Source: JBGLNJ01 sp964353405 | GTDB taxonomy: Bacteria; Chloroflexota; Anaerolineae; Fen-1058 | Assembly: GCA_964353405.1 (NCBI GenBank) | Contig: CAYGWJ010000167.1 | Coordinates: forward strand, 1-21,796 | Reading direction: 5' to 3' | DNA: 21,796 bases | Shown: one piece after another, positions 13,670 through 21,669 of the stretch | Position numbering within the stretch: the stretch's first letter is position 1 | Layout: each line of letters starts with the position of its first letter | Notes under the pieces: model-generated | Told to the model about the DNA's origin: nothing | Databases searched by the model: none | The model's input: the letters and a program-made list of their open reading frames with translations, nothing else | Translations under genes and position numbers: made by a program

Positions 13670-13730
13670 CACGAATCGCCGCATGTGGTTAGGCTGCTTC
13701 CAGGTGGAGGCAGGCAAAGGCTCACAACGG

Positions 13731-15329
13731 TCAAGGCAGCTCGTATAGTCGGACCATAAGCTTGAACTGATAGTCTTCGCGGCCCATGAGTCGCTGTTTG
13801 ATCTGGCGTAACGTTGCGTCTTGTGGCGAATAACCACGCTCCCACATTACGTGAGCGGCGGGTTCGATGGTCTGTGTGATCTCGGCGGGCAAATCGCGGC
13901 GCGTACGGTCGCGGCCCATTGTCACGACGAACAGGCGTGAATGTTGCGGCGGATGATGCGTTGCCACATCGTGGGCGATGGCCTGTAGGGCGGCCCGACC
14001 TTCGTGGCTGCCAAAGTAATAGTGGGTCACGCCGTCGCGTGCTTGTTTCTCAAAGTAATAGCCCAGGCCGGTATCTCCATCGCTAAAGATGGCGTCGCCG
14101 GGGCGCGCCTGTGCCATGATATCGGCCAATACAGTCTTGGTTGGCACGGCGTACACTGGATTGAAAAAGTGTCTGTTGGCAAAATAGTTGCTGGCGGCAT
14201 AACCATAAATCGCCGCGAGGATGACGAGGGCGGCGGCTCGCGCAGCATGCCGCTTCACCGAGCGCAGACCGCACGCGGTGAGCAGTGCCAGAAACGGAAA
14301 CGCAAAGAACGTTCGATTGCCGATGCCGATAAAGGTGATCGTCGGTGTGACGAAGGTGATGACGGCGATGGTCCCTAGTGTAGGGATGCTGGTGACTACT
14401 AGGATGAAAGGCAGGCGCGCGCCGGGCCAATCCGCTGGCGCGGCCCGACGGGAAAAATACAGCAACCCACTTATCCAGAGCCCGGCGAACAGCAAGTAAC
14501 CCAAGACCCCGGGCAGTTCCCAGGGCAATATCGTCTCGCCGATGGTGAAGGATGCTATTGGAACAGCAAACTTGAGCGCCATGCCCACCAGGCCGCGCGA
14601 TAGGTCAGCCTCCACGATCGAATTCATTAGGGTTGCTTGCGAGTGCCACGCAGGCAGCCACGGCAGATATACCAGGCCGACAATGGCCATGACGCCGACC
14701 CACGTTGCCAGCCAACGCCGACCGGGTCTTGCCCAGGCCAGGTAAAGTATCTGGCAGACCAAGAGCGTAGCAACCAGGTAATCCGTGTACAGCATGACCA
14801 CGTTGACGGCCAGGTATACGGCCCACAAGGTGCGCGTGGGACGCTTGAGCAACTTTAGGTAGAGTGTCACCGAGGCCAGGCCCAACATGGCCGTGAGAGC
14901 ATAGTAGCGGGCCATCCGCGCATATAGAAGCCAGAACGGCGCAAACCCGGCGACCAGCAGGGCCAGCCTGCCGGTGGTGGCTCCATCTAAAGTGCAAGCG
15001 ATGCGGTACAGCAAGGCGAGCGCCACGAGCGCAAAGAGTGCGTTGGGCAGCCGGACTGCCAGATCGCTCGATCCAGCCCAACCCATCCAGAAATGTTGTA
15101 GAAGGTGAAAGACGGGTGGGTGCACATCCACCTGGACGGCCGGGGCGCGCACGGCTCCCAGGCTGGTCAAGATGCCGCGAATATCCTGCTGGTCAATTAA
15201 TACGTTAATGATTTCATCCCACCAAAGCGCGCGGCCGCCCAGGTCGAACAAGAGCAGAGTCGCCGCCACCAACAGCAAGAACGGCGGCGTCCATCGTTCT
15301 GCTTGTTTTTGCCACTTGGAGGTTTGCAC
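13731..15329 (-). CDS. GT39-like (GT-C fold) integral membrane glycosyltransferase
   Basis: The 532-residue product has about ten transmembrane helices up to about residue 400 and a C-terminal soluble domain of about 130 residues. The first outer loop contains RALWWDEI with D38/E39 and DVHPPVFHLLQHFW near residue 69, which together form the acidic plus 'HPP' signature of the PMT/ArnT-like GT39 superfamily. These enzymes use polyprenyl-phosphate sugars as donors and act on the outer side of the membrane. The donor could come from one of the nearby DPM-like GT2 enzymes (inference). Translation seems to start at a GTG (15329) with AAAAGAG 8 nt upstream. The start lies only 13 nt from the MITE-like element at 15343-15468, so its promoter or read-through may depend on that element. 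Confidence 0.85.
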   Translation of the reverse strand: MQTSKWQKQAERWTPPFLLLVAATLLLFDLGGRALWWDEIINVLIDQQDIRGILTSLGAVRAPAVQVDVHPPVFHLLQHFWMGWAGSSDLAVRLPNALFALVALALLYRIACTLDGATTGRLALLVAGFAPFWLLYARMARYYALTAMLGLASVTLYLKLLKRPTRTLWAVYLAVNVVMLYTDYLVATLLVCQILYLAWARPGRRWLATWVGVMAIVGLVYLPWLPAWHSQATLMNSIVEADLSRGLVGMALKFAVPIASFTIGETILPWELPGVLGYLLFAGLWISGLLYFSRRAAPADWPGARLPFILVVTSIPTLGTIAVITFVTPTITFIGIGNRTFFAFPFLALLTACGLRSVKRHAARAAALVILAAIYGYAASNYFANRHFFNPVYAVPTKTVLADIMAQARPGDAIFSDGDTGLGYYFEKQARDGVTHYYFGSHEGRAALQAIAHDVATHHPPQHSRLFVVTMGRDRTRRDLPAEITQTIEPAAHVMWERGYSPQDATLRQIKQRLMGREDYQFKLMVRLYELP

Positions 15330-15342
15330 AGAACTCTTTTCT

Positions 15343-15468
15343 CTAGCAGCTTGTCGGAGAGGCGTTTCGGAGTCTAGGCTTTAGCCGGTTTTGGCAGAAA
15401 ATCGCCGCGTGCTCACCGGCTGAAGCCTCGATTCCGGCCCGTCAGGGTTCTCTCCGACAAGCTCCTAG
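15343..15468. mobile_element. MITE-like 126-bp element with terminal inverted repeats
   Basis: The ends are CTAGCAGCTTGTCGGAGAG (15343-15361) and its inverted partner CTCTCCGACAAGCTCCTAG (15450-15468), matching at 18 of 19 positions. Nested inside is a second inverted repeat, AGGCTTTAGCCGGT (15376-15389) and ACCGGCTGAAGCCT (15415-15428), 13 of 14 matching. There is no coding capacity. Size, terminal repeats and lack of an ORF fit a non-autonomous miniature element; CTAG at both ends may be part of the repeat or a target duplication. It fills almost the whole gap between two glycosyltransferase genes and contributes the TAG stop of the upstream one. A strong stem-loop in mRNA is an alternative or additional role. 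Confidence 0.6.
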
Positions 15469-16184
15469 TCATGGCATAGCCAGGTTCTCAAGCGAAAAGT
15501 CAGAATCAAACCGATCATCTGTACGCCGATGGTAAGGGCTTTGATTCGGCTGCCGGTCGCCATGGATTTGCCGACGCGCCGCTGATAGTTGACGGGGATC
15601 TGGATGACCCGCACGCCGTGGTGGAGCGCCAGCAGCATCATCTGCGGGCCAAAATGAGAACCGCCAATGCTAAACTCGGGCTGAATCTTGACCAGTGCGG
15701 GCCGCTTGATCAGTCGCAGGGTGCAGCCTACGTCGGTGAGATTGGTCGCGTTGAACAGTATCTCCACCAATTTAGCCACCGCCCAATTGCCCCAGCGCAG
15801 AAAAAAGCCCATGTTGGCATCTTGCCAAATAAAGCCCTTGGCGGTTCGGCTGCCCAGCACCAGGTCCGAGTCGGCGGCGTAGGCCAGCAGCTTGATGATA
15901 TCTGCGCCTCTAAAGGTGCCATCAGGCTCAGAGAGGATAATATACTCGCCACTGGCTTCGCGCAAACCGCGCTGACAGGCAAATCCATAGCCCTGATTCG
16001 GCTCGTGGATTTCGCGTGCGGTGGTCTGCGCCACTTCTTCCGATGTGCCGGGCGCAGCGTTGTTGTTGACAACAATGATCTCGTCCACGCAGCCAATGAC
16101 TTCGATCTCGTGAATGCTGGCGCGGATCGAGTCTTTCTCGTTGTAGGTCGGCAAGACGACCGAGACAATATATCCTTGCCACAT
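15465..16184 (-). CDS. GT2-family glycosyltransferase with C-terminal membrane segment
   Basis: The 239-residue product has the GT-A core SVVLPTYNEKDSI (about 8-20), DEIIVVNNNAAPGTSEE (about 34-50), NQGYGFACQRGLREASGEYIILSEPDGTF (about 72-100) and DLVLGSRT. It also has the late TLRLIKRPAL and FGPQMMLLALHHG segments seen in DPM-like enzymes. EPDGTF takes the place of the usual DxD region. One C-terminal hydrophobic segment (ALTIGVQMIGLILTF) could anchor it. The start at 16184 follows GGGGTGAGCTT and lies 4 nt after the methyltransferase stop. The TAG stop (15467-15465) falls inside the terminal CTAG of the MITE-like element, so the last residue and stop may date from its insertion; the protein otherwise looks full length. 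Confidence 0.87.
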   Translation of the reverse strand: MWQGYIVSVVLPTYNEKDSIRASIHEIEVIGCVDEIIVVNNNAAPGTSEEVAQTTAREIHEPNQGYGFACQRGLREASGEYIILSEPDGTFRGADIIKLLAYAADSDLVLGSRTAKGFIWQDANMGFFLRWGNWAVAKLVEILFNATNLTDVGCTLRLIKRPALVKIQPEFSIGGSHFGPQMMLLALHHGVRVIQIPVNYQRRVGKSMATGSRIKALTIGVQMIGLILTFRLRTWLCHD

Positions 16185-16188
16185 AAGC

Positions 16189-16896
16189 TCACCCCAGGCG
16201 TTTGCGCGCGGTGACAACATTATGCGCGCAGAGGATGCGGCGCGCGCCAGGCAGGGCTTCCACAAAGTGCTCCAAGGCCTGAAATAGCGGCAGGAAGGCG
16301 GGCGGCACAAAATCGCCCACAAAGCCGGTCTGTCGCGTGGTGATATCCACGTACAGGCCATCCAGCGCGGCCACGATTTCCCGCTCCGGTATCAGTCGTT
16401 CTTCGCCAGTGTCTTGCGGCACGCGCGCCATGATAAGGGGCCAGTAGGGATTGAACGGATTGTGATCCCAGTAGACCGTGACACCGCCGGGCCGCGTCAC
16501 CCGGGCCATTTCGCGGATTGTGGAGCGAACAGCTTTGAGGTCAGCCACGTGATGCAAGACGGCCACACAGTATACCACGTCGAATGTGTTATCGGCGAAC
16601 GGTAGATGAACACTGCTGGCTTGTGCCGCCTGGCCCCCGCGTTTGGACATGACTTGCAGCATCGCCCTGGCCTGATCTACACCGGCCATTTGCCAGCCCT
16701 CCGCTTGCAGCCGGGCGGCCAGTGCCCCCGTCCCGGCCCCCACGTCCAACGCGCGCGCCGGGCGGTTATCCCATTGCGCTCTCAGGAAGGCGGTCCGTCT
16801 GGCGGTGTAATGTTCTACGACGTGCGTTGGCAAGCTGGCATCATAATCGGCTGCAATGTGTTCGAATTGAAGGTTGCGCTCTCTCAAACTCTTCAT
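16189..16896 (-). CDS. Class I SAM-dependent methyltransferase
   Basis: The 235-residue protein has a Rossmann SAM-binding fold: motif I RALDVGAGTGALAARL (about 48-63), GVDQARAML with the acidic residue D74, VHLPFADNTFDVVYCVAVLHHV (about 96-117) and ARVTRPGGV (about 131-139). It belongs to the Methyltransf_11/25 type, which methylates small molecules or sugars. The acceptor cannot be told from sequence; since it sits between two GT2 genes, O- or N-methylation of a glycan sugar or lipid-linked intermediate is a reasonable inference. It overlaps the upstream GT2 gene by ATGA (4 nt) and is followed 4 nt later by the next GT2 gene, so translation is probably coupled through all three. Confidence 0.88.
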   Translation of the reverse strand: MKSLRERNLQFEHIAADYDASLPTHVVEHYTARRTAFLRAQWDNRPARALDVGAGTGALAARLQAEGWQMAGVDQARAMLQVMSKRGGQAAQASSVHLPFADNTFDVVYCVAVLHHVADLKAVRSTIREMARVTRPGGVTVYWDHNPFNPYWPLIMARVPQDTGEERLIPEREIVAALDGLYVDITTRQTGFVGDFVPPAFLPLFQALEHFVEALPGARRILCAHNVVTARKRLG

Positions 16897-17639
16897 CGCC
16901 CGACGCCTTGGCGCATTTCTTGCACAATCAACTTTAGGTTGGCCGTGACGTTGTCGCCCACGCGCATTTTGCTCACCCCGGGTTTTTGGTCGTAGCGCAG
17001 TATCATCGGGACTTTGACGGCGATTGCGTCCAGTCGGCGCATTCGTAACGGCAGACGCGGCATACTGGAAAAGTCGTTCCGGTCTATCAAGCGGTCGCCC
17101 CAGCGTTCAATCGCCCGTTGCACCAGCGCGGCCCGGTAAGCGCGAAAGCCACACGTGTAATCTCGCACGCCTTCCATGGGCAGCGCGATTTGAAACAACC
17201 ATCTCGCCCCCCAGCTCAAAAACCGGCGCACCGCCGAAACGCCCAGAGTGCGCGAGCCAGGCTGGTAGCGCGAGGCGATCACAAGGTCATAGCCTTCGCC
17301 CAGGATCTGAACCATGCGCGGAACAAGCCCAGGCATGTGCGTATCGTCGGCGTCCATCGTAACGATGACATCATCCGGAGCGGCCAGACGGGTGGCGTGT
17401 GTCAGCCCGGTGCGGATCGCGGCTCCAAGCCCCATGTTGCGTGAATGCGATACCAGCTCGACCGGGTCCCCCCAGTTGCGGGCAACCTCGGCGGTGTGGT
17501 CGCGCGAGCCATCGTCCACGACGAGGACGCGGCCTCCCAGCCGCCCTTCAGTGTAAAGAGGAGCAAGCTTGGCGAGTAGCCGGGGCAGGGCTTGTTCTTC
17601 ATTGTAGGCCGGTAGGACAACAAACGTTTTTGTGCTCAT
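16893..17639 (-). CDS. GT2-family glycosyltransferase, DPM1/GtrB-like
   Basis: The 248-residue GT-A enzyme has FVVLPAYNEEQALPRLL (about 6-22), VLVVDDGSRDHTAEVA (about 38-53), HSRNMGLGAAIRTGL (about 64-78) and the metal motif VTMDADDTHMPG (about 94-104). Late landmarks include DYTCGFRAYR and RYDQKPGVSKM near the C-terminus, resembling the acceptor-loop region of dolichyl/polyprenyl-phosphate mannose synthases. No transmembrane segments are evident, so it is the soluble DPM1-type form. It most likely makes a polyprenyl-phosphate sugar, or adds one sugar to the lipid-linked chain. It shares an ATGA overlap with the methyltransferase gene. The 46-nt gap upstream, to the GT4 gene, shows no clear promoter. 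Confidence 0.9.
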   Translation of the reverse strand: MSTKTFVVLPAYNEEQALPRLLAKLAPLYTEGRLGGRVLVVDDGSRDHTAEVARNWGDPVELVSHSRNMGLGAAIRTGLTHATRLAAPDDVIVTMDADDTHMPGLVPRMVQILGEGYDLVIASRYQPGSRTLGVSAVRRFLSWGARWLFQIALPMEGVRDYTCGFRAYRAALVQRAIERWGDRLIDRNDFSSMPRLPLRMRRLDAIAVKVPMILRYDQKPGVSKMRVGDNVTANLKLIVQEMRQGVGR

Positions 17640-17685
17640 GAGATTTCTCGATTGACGGGCGCAGAACTTTCGATTCTTGGCGTCG

Positions 17686-18792
17686 TCACATGAGATGGCG
17701 ATAGACGGTCAGCGTCTCTTGTGCGGTCCTTTCCCAAGAAAATCGTGCGGCTTGCGTCAGGCCCTTCTTGCGCATGGCCTGTCTCAATTCTTCATCGTTG
17801 GCGGCGCGGCTGACGGCATCTGCAAGCGCGGTCACATCCTGGGGTTCCACCAAGAGTGCCGCGTTCCCAGCCACTTCCGGGAGGCTGGACGTGTTACTGC
17901 ACACCACAGGCGTTCCACAGGCCATCGCCTCCAACACTGGCAGCCCAAAGCCTTCGTAGAGCGAAGGAAAGACAAACAGCAGCGCGCCACTGTAAAGCGC
18001 GGGCAAGTCAGCCTCGCTCACTGGCCCGGCAAAAACAACTTGGTCTTTCAGGCCGAGCTCTTCTGCAAGTCGCCTGGCCTCTGGATAACGCTCGTCCCAC
18101 TGTCCCGCAATCACCAATTTGAGATCGGGAAACTGGGACCTGAGATTTGCCGCTTGCCAGGCCTGAACTAGACGCGCCAGATTCTTGTGTGGCTTGTTGA
18201 TGCCCAAGTATAACACATACCGTTCGGGCAATGCGTACTTGGCGCGCACGGCGACGATCTGTGCAGGCGGGCGGGGCGTAAAGCTAAAATCTGCTGCCAA
18301 TGGAGTGACATGGATTCGTTGCGGGTCAAGGTGAAAGGCGCGCGCCAGATCAGCTTTGGTGGCCTCAGAGATAGCCAGAACCACGCGGGCGGCCTTTAGG
18401 GCCAGAATATGCGTCAGGCGATAAATCAGCCGCTGTGTCCCAGTGAAATATTCTGGACAGACGAGTGGGATCAGATCGTAGCAGGTGACCACGCTCGGCA
18501 CGCCAGGCCGGTAGGGCATCAGGTAGTAGGGACTGTGATAGAGCCTGGCCCCGGCTTGGCGCAATATCCCCGGCAAGATCCACTGCTGTTGTATAGAAAA
18601 GGGCGAGGTGGCGCAAGCGATGCGCGGCAAGTCGGGCAAGGTCAGGCGCGCGGCGCTCGCGGAAGGATCGTACAACAGCACGAGGTCAAGGTCAGGTATG
18701 GCGCGGGGCAAGGCGCGCGCCAGGTTGACGACGTAGCGTCCAATGCCGGGAAAATGGTCAGTGGCAGTACGAGCGTCCAGGACGATGGTCAT
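17686..18792 (-). CDS. GT4-family glycosyltransferase (first transcript-distal of three paralogues)
   Basis: The 368-residue GT-B enzyme starts MTIVLDARTATDHFPGIGRYVVNL, with FPGIGRY as the N-terminal acceptor loop. The donor domain has YVLYLGINKPHKNLARLVQAW (about 192-212), LVIAGQWDERY, and the EX7E motif EGFGLPVLEAMACGTPVV with E280 and E288. RFSWERTAQETLTVYR closes the protein. MtfB/WbpZ/mannosyltransferase-like enzymes share this architecture, so a mannosyl or related transferase is likely; the sugar is not determined. GAGGA lies 9-13 nt before the start at 18792, which overlaps the preceding gene by 35 nt. It is clearly paralogous to the next two genes upstream. Confidence 0.9.
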   Translation of the reverse strand: MTIVLDARTATDHFPGIGRYVVNLARALPRAIPDLDLVLLYDPSASAARLTLPDLPRIACATSPFSIQQQWILPGILRQAGARLYHSPYYLMPYRPGVPSVVTCYDLIPLVCPEYFTGTQRLIYRLTHILALKAARVVLAISEATKADLARAFHLDPQRIHVTPLAADFSFTPRPPAQIVAVRAKYALPERYVLYLGINKPHKNLARLVQAWQAANLRSQFPDLKLVIAGQWDERYPEARRLAEELGLKDQVVFAGPVSEADLPALYSGALLFVFPSLYEGFGLPVLEAMACGTPVVCSNTSSLPEVAGNAALLVEPQDVTALADAVSRAANDEELRQAMRKKGLTQAARFSWERTAQETLTVYRHLM

Positions 18793-19951
18793 GTTCCGTG
18801 TCCTCAGTGGCACGATAGACTGCGAGTGTCTCTTGCACGGTCTTGTCCCACGAGAATCGGGCGGCTTGGCGCAGCCCCTTTTCTCGCATTTCGCGTTGCT
18901 TTGTCGTGTCTGCCAGGATGCGCTCCAGGGCGTGCGAGAAACCTCTGGTGTCGTGTGGCGCCACCATAATTCCAGCATCGCCGACGATTTCTGGCAGGGA
19001 AGACGCATTGGATGTGATAACGGGGGTGCCGCAGGCCATTGCTTCCAACGGTGGAAACCCAAAACCTTCATAAAGCGAAGGGTAAACAAACAGGGTGGCA
19101 GCGCTATAAAGAGCGGGCAAATACTGATCATCTACAAAGCCGGTCAAGATGACTTGATTCTCTCGCCCAAGTCTATCTAGTTGTTGAGCGAGGCCTTGAT
19201 ATCGCCAGCCTTGTTTGCCGGCAATAACTAAAGGGTAATCCACCTCGGGTTCTTGTCGAGGAATGCGGCTAGCCGTATTGCGTCTGAATACACTATAGGC
19301 TTCCAACAAGGTGGACAGATTTTTGCGCGGCTCGAGGGTGCCGACGCACAGGATGAATCGTTCGGGCAAAGCATATTTTTGCCGGACGTCTGCAATAGCT
19401 TCGGCCGACGCCGGGCAAAAGCGCGCACTCACCCCAAGGTGAATCACTTTGATTTTATCTTCCCGAATGCGGTACAGCCGGATTGCATCTTGCCGGGTAC
19501 ACTCAGAGTCGGCAATCACGGCATCTGCTGCGCCCAGAAAGCGTGGCATCATCAGACGAAGAAACCATCGGTTCCACGAATTGTGCGTCTGCGGGTAGAG
19601 GCGGAAGGTCAGGTCGTGCAAAGTGAACACGCTATGGATATGAGAAAACCTGGGTAGGAGATGATCGGTGGCATGAAAGAGATCTATGCCAGGAAAGAAA
19701 CGATCGAGTGAGAGGTGCGTGAAATGCGCCAGCAGTATTCTCAAACGCCATGGCTTATCTTTGAGTTCACTTTTCAGCACTGTGGAGGTGTCGAGTGGTG
19801 GCGCAACCTGGGCTTGTGCCGCGCGATTGTAGAAAACGGTGACCCTATGTTCTTGGGCCATGGATGGCAGTCGAGCAGCCAATTCGTAAGCATAGCGTCC
19901 GATGCCAGCGCGCTGATGAACAGCCGGGGAAACGTCAATGCAGATTCTCAT
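18758..19951 (-). CDS. GT4-family glycosyltransferase (middle of three tandem paralogues)
   Basis: The 397-residue GT-B enzyme begins MRICIDVSPAVHQRAGIGRYAYEL. It contains SVFTLHDLTFRLYP (about 107-120), IADSECTRQDAIRLY (about 146-160), FILCVGTLEPRKNLSTLLEAY (about 199-219), LVIAGKQGW, and the EX7E motif EGFGFPPLEAMACGTPVI with E295 and E303. It ends with RFSWDKTVQETLAVYR plus a histidine-rich tail that overlaps the next gene by 35 nt. Its ATG (19951) forms an ATGA overlap with the stop of the preceding GT4 gene, indicating coupling. A retaining mannosyl- or similar transferase is likely; the specific linkage is unknown. Confidence 0.9.
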   Translation of the reverse strand: MRICIDVSPAVHQRAGIGRYAYELAARLPSMAQEHRVTVFYNRAAQAQVAPPLDTSTVLKSELKDKPWRLRILLAHFTHLSLDRFFPGIDLFHATDHLLPRFSHIHSVFTLHDLTFRLYPQTHNSWNRWFLRLMMPRFLGAADAVIADSECTRQDAIRLYRIREDKIKVIHLGVSARFCPASAEAIADVRQKYALPERFILCVGTLEPRKNLSTLLEAYSVFRRNTASRIPRQEPEVDYPLVIAGKQGWRYQGLAQQLDRLGRENQVILTGFVDDQYLPALYSAATLFVYPSLYEGFGFPPLEAMACGTPVITSNASSLPEIVGDAGIMVAPHDTRGFSHALERILADTTKQREMREKGLRQAARFSWDKTVQETLAVYRATEDTEHDHRPGRSYCH

Positions 19952-21027
19952 CGAGTCAAGCCTTGTTGCAATCGGACATACACTTGAGCCGTGCGCCGGG
20001 CGGTTTCTTCCCACGTGAACCGCCGCGCGCGTGCCAGTCCGCTCTCGCGCATTCTGGTCTGCAAGGTCGTGTCGCTCAAAACCTGAAGCATCGCCGACGC
20101 TAGCGCCTCGATGTCATCCGGCGGTATCAGGCGACCGGCTTCTCCGACGACCTCTGGCAGGCTGGCGGCGTCGGATGCGATGACGGGTGCGCCGCAGGCC
20201 ATGGCCTCCAAAGGTGGTAGACCGAACCCTTCGTAACGCGAAGGATAGACAAACAGGTCGGCCAGGTTGTAAAGCGAGGCCATGTCTTCATCGGCTACAT
20301 AGTCGATGACATGGACTCGCTGACTCAACCCCAGTGTTTCGATTTGGCGGAAGAGCGGCTTTGTATACCAGCCTAGTTTGCCGGCGATGACGAGATGGCA
20401 AGCGGTGTTCGCTGCAATGGCGCCAAAAGCAGCAACCAATGTGTCCAGGCCTTTGCGTGGTTCCAGCGTCCCCACATATAGGGCAAAATTCGGCGGAAGG
20501 TCGTGCTTGTGGCGCACTGCTTCCCTTGTCGCCTGATCCAGCAAGGGCCGAAAGGTGCTGCTCACGCCCAGGTAAATGACCTCGATGTGCTCGGCTTGAA
20601 TGCCTAGCAAACGGGTGATGTCACGCTTGGTGTTCTCTGAATCCGCGATGATTTGATCGGCCCAGCGCACGCTGCGCGGCAGCCACCAGGCCCAATAGAA
20701 GCGCGCCGCGGGCGGCAGGTTGTGCGGAAACAACATTCCGATCAGATCGTGCACGGTAAGTATCGTCAAGCATGGTCTCCGCAGCGGCGCGTCAAAGCCG
20801 GGCACGTGCAGGAGGTCGGCGTGCGCGGCGCGAGCGCGTCGGGGAACCTGCCACTGCTGCCAAAACAGACGGCGATCAATACGCATGACCGGGGCGCGGC
20901 CCCAGTCAAGCTCGACATACTCGTGTTGTGGGGCTGTCTGGCGCAAGGCTTCTAGGAGCTTGGTGGTGTAGATGCCGATGCCGGTCTTGCGCCCCAGCGT
21001 GGATTGAGTATCTATGGCAATGCGCAT
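19948..21027 (-). CDS. GT4-family glycosyltransferase (promoter-proximal of three paralogues)
   Basis: The 359-residue GT-B enzyme starts MRIAIDTQSTLGRKTGIGIYTTKL. Its features are LTVHDLIGMLFPHNLPP (about 90-106), IIADSENTKRDITRLLGI (about 126-143), FALYVGTLEPRKGLDTLVAAF (about 181-201), LVIAGKLGW, and the EX7E motif EGFGLPPLEAMACGAPVI with E266 and E274. It closes with RRFTWEETARRTAQVYVRL. Strong motif-by-motif likeness to the next two genes shows a tandem family. No strong Shine-Dalgarno is visible before the ATG at 21027. It lies 24 nt after the damaged-looking membrane protein gene and begins the coupled GT4 trio. Confidence 0.9.
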   Translation of the reverse strand: MRIAIDTQSTLGRKTGIGIYTTKLLEALRQTAPQHEYVELDWGRAPVMRIDRRLFWQQWQVPRRARAAHADLLHVPGFDAPLRRPCLTILTVHDLIGMLFPHNLPPAARFYWAWWLPRSVRWADQIIADSENTKRDITRLLGIQAEHIEVIYLGVSSTFRPLLDQATREAVRHKHDLPPNFALYVGTLEPRKGLDTLVAAFGAIAANTACHLVIAGKLGWYTKPLFRQIETLGLSQRVHVIDYVADEDMASLYNLADLFVYPSRYEGFGLPPLEAMACGAPVIASDAASLPEVVGEAGRLIPPDDIEALASAMLQVLSDTTLQTRMRESGLARARRFTWEETARRTAQVYVRLQQGLTR

Positions 21028-21051
21028 ACTGGATCCGAGCGAACAGGCGGT

Positions 21052-21669
21052 TCAATGAGCCAGGAATCTGGCGCCACGTTGTGCCAGATCCCTGAGCATC
21101 CAGATTTTGCCGGCCGTCATTTGCTCAAGAGTAATGGGCCCGCCCCTGGGGATGTAGCCCAACCGATACTGAGCAAAAAAGATTGCGTTCCATACCAGGA
21201 GAACTGTTGCGCCGGCCGAGATGATTTTGATAGCACGGGGGAACGCAAATCGGCTCAGAAAGGCCGACAGACCCAAACTGAGAATAGGCAAGGAACTGAT
21301 GAACATCCGTCCACCAAACGCATCACCCTGAGACCAGTCCCGCCAAGCTGCAATCACGTATGCCTGCATGGCAAATCCTATGGCGGATAGTATCGCTAGC
21401 CGTTTGTCTTTAGGGTGTATCCACACCCACCCGATTGTAGCCGCCAGGGTAATGGGGTGCCACACGTACAAACCATGCTGCAGCGACAACAGAACTGGCA
21501 ACAGTAGGACGGCCGATCCAATCGCATAGTCGTTGGGCAGTCTGCCGGTGATGGTTCGGCGCATGTTCTTGATGGTGTCAGCGGGCAAGAGCTGCGCGTA
21601 TTGATTTTCAAAATCGAGATCTCGGTCGAGCCACATAGTCGGAAAATACGCATAATCAGCCTGTTTCAT
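21052..21669 (-). CDS. GT39-like membrane protein remnant, probably truncated and internally deleted
   Basis: About 205 residues from the ATG at 21669 are readable: ADYAYFPTMWLDRDLDFENQYA, then NDYAIGSAVLLLPVLLSL, LQHGLYVWHPITLA, AAWRDWSQGDAFGGRMF and a C-terminal ISSLPILSLGLSAFL. These segments match, in order, pieces of large multi-pass GT39-like membrane proteins of Chloroflexota that I would expect to be about 400-500 residues. The N-terminal helix before DYAY is missing, an in-frame TAG closes the frame near 21789-21791, and the stretch between YAIGSAVLLLP and LQHGLYVWHP looks much too short. No good ribosome binding site precedes 21669; a TTG at 21777 is an alternative start. It may be a pseudogene; a short functional variant is less likely. 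Confidence 0.55.
   Translation of the reverse strand: MKQADYAYFPTMWLDRDLDFENQYAQLLPADTIKNMRRTITGRLPNDYAIGSAVLLLPVLLSLQHGLYVWHPITLAATIGWVWIHPKDKRLAILSAIGFAMQAYVIAAWRDWSQGDAFGGRMFISSLPILSLGLSAFLSRFAFPRAIKIISAGATVLLVWNAIFFAQYRLGYIPRGGPITLEQMTAGKIWMLRDLAQRGARFLAH

Noticed and set aside
12800..13837. N-terminal extension of the GT2 protein to 13837
   Set aside because: It would run through the promoter and palindrome and into the GT39-like gene; the start at 13606 has a GAGGT ribosome binding site.
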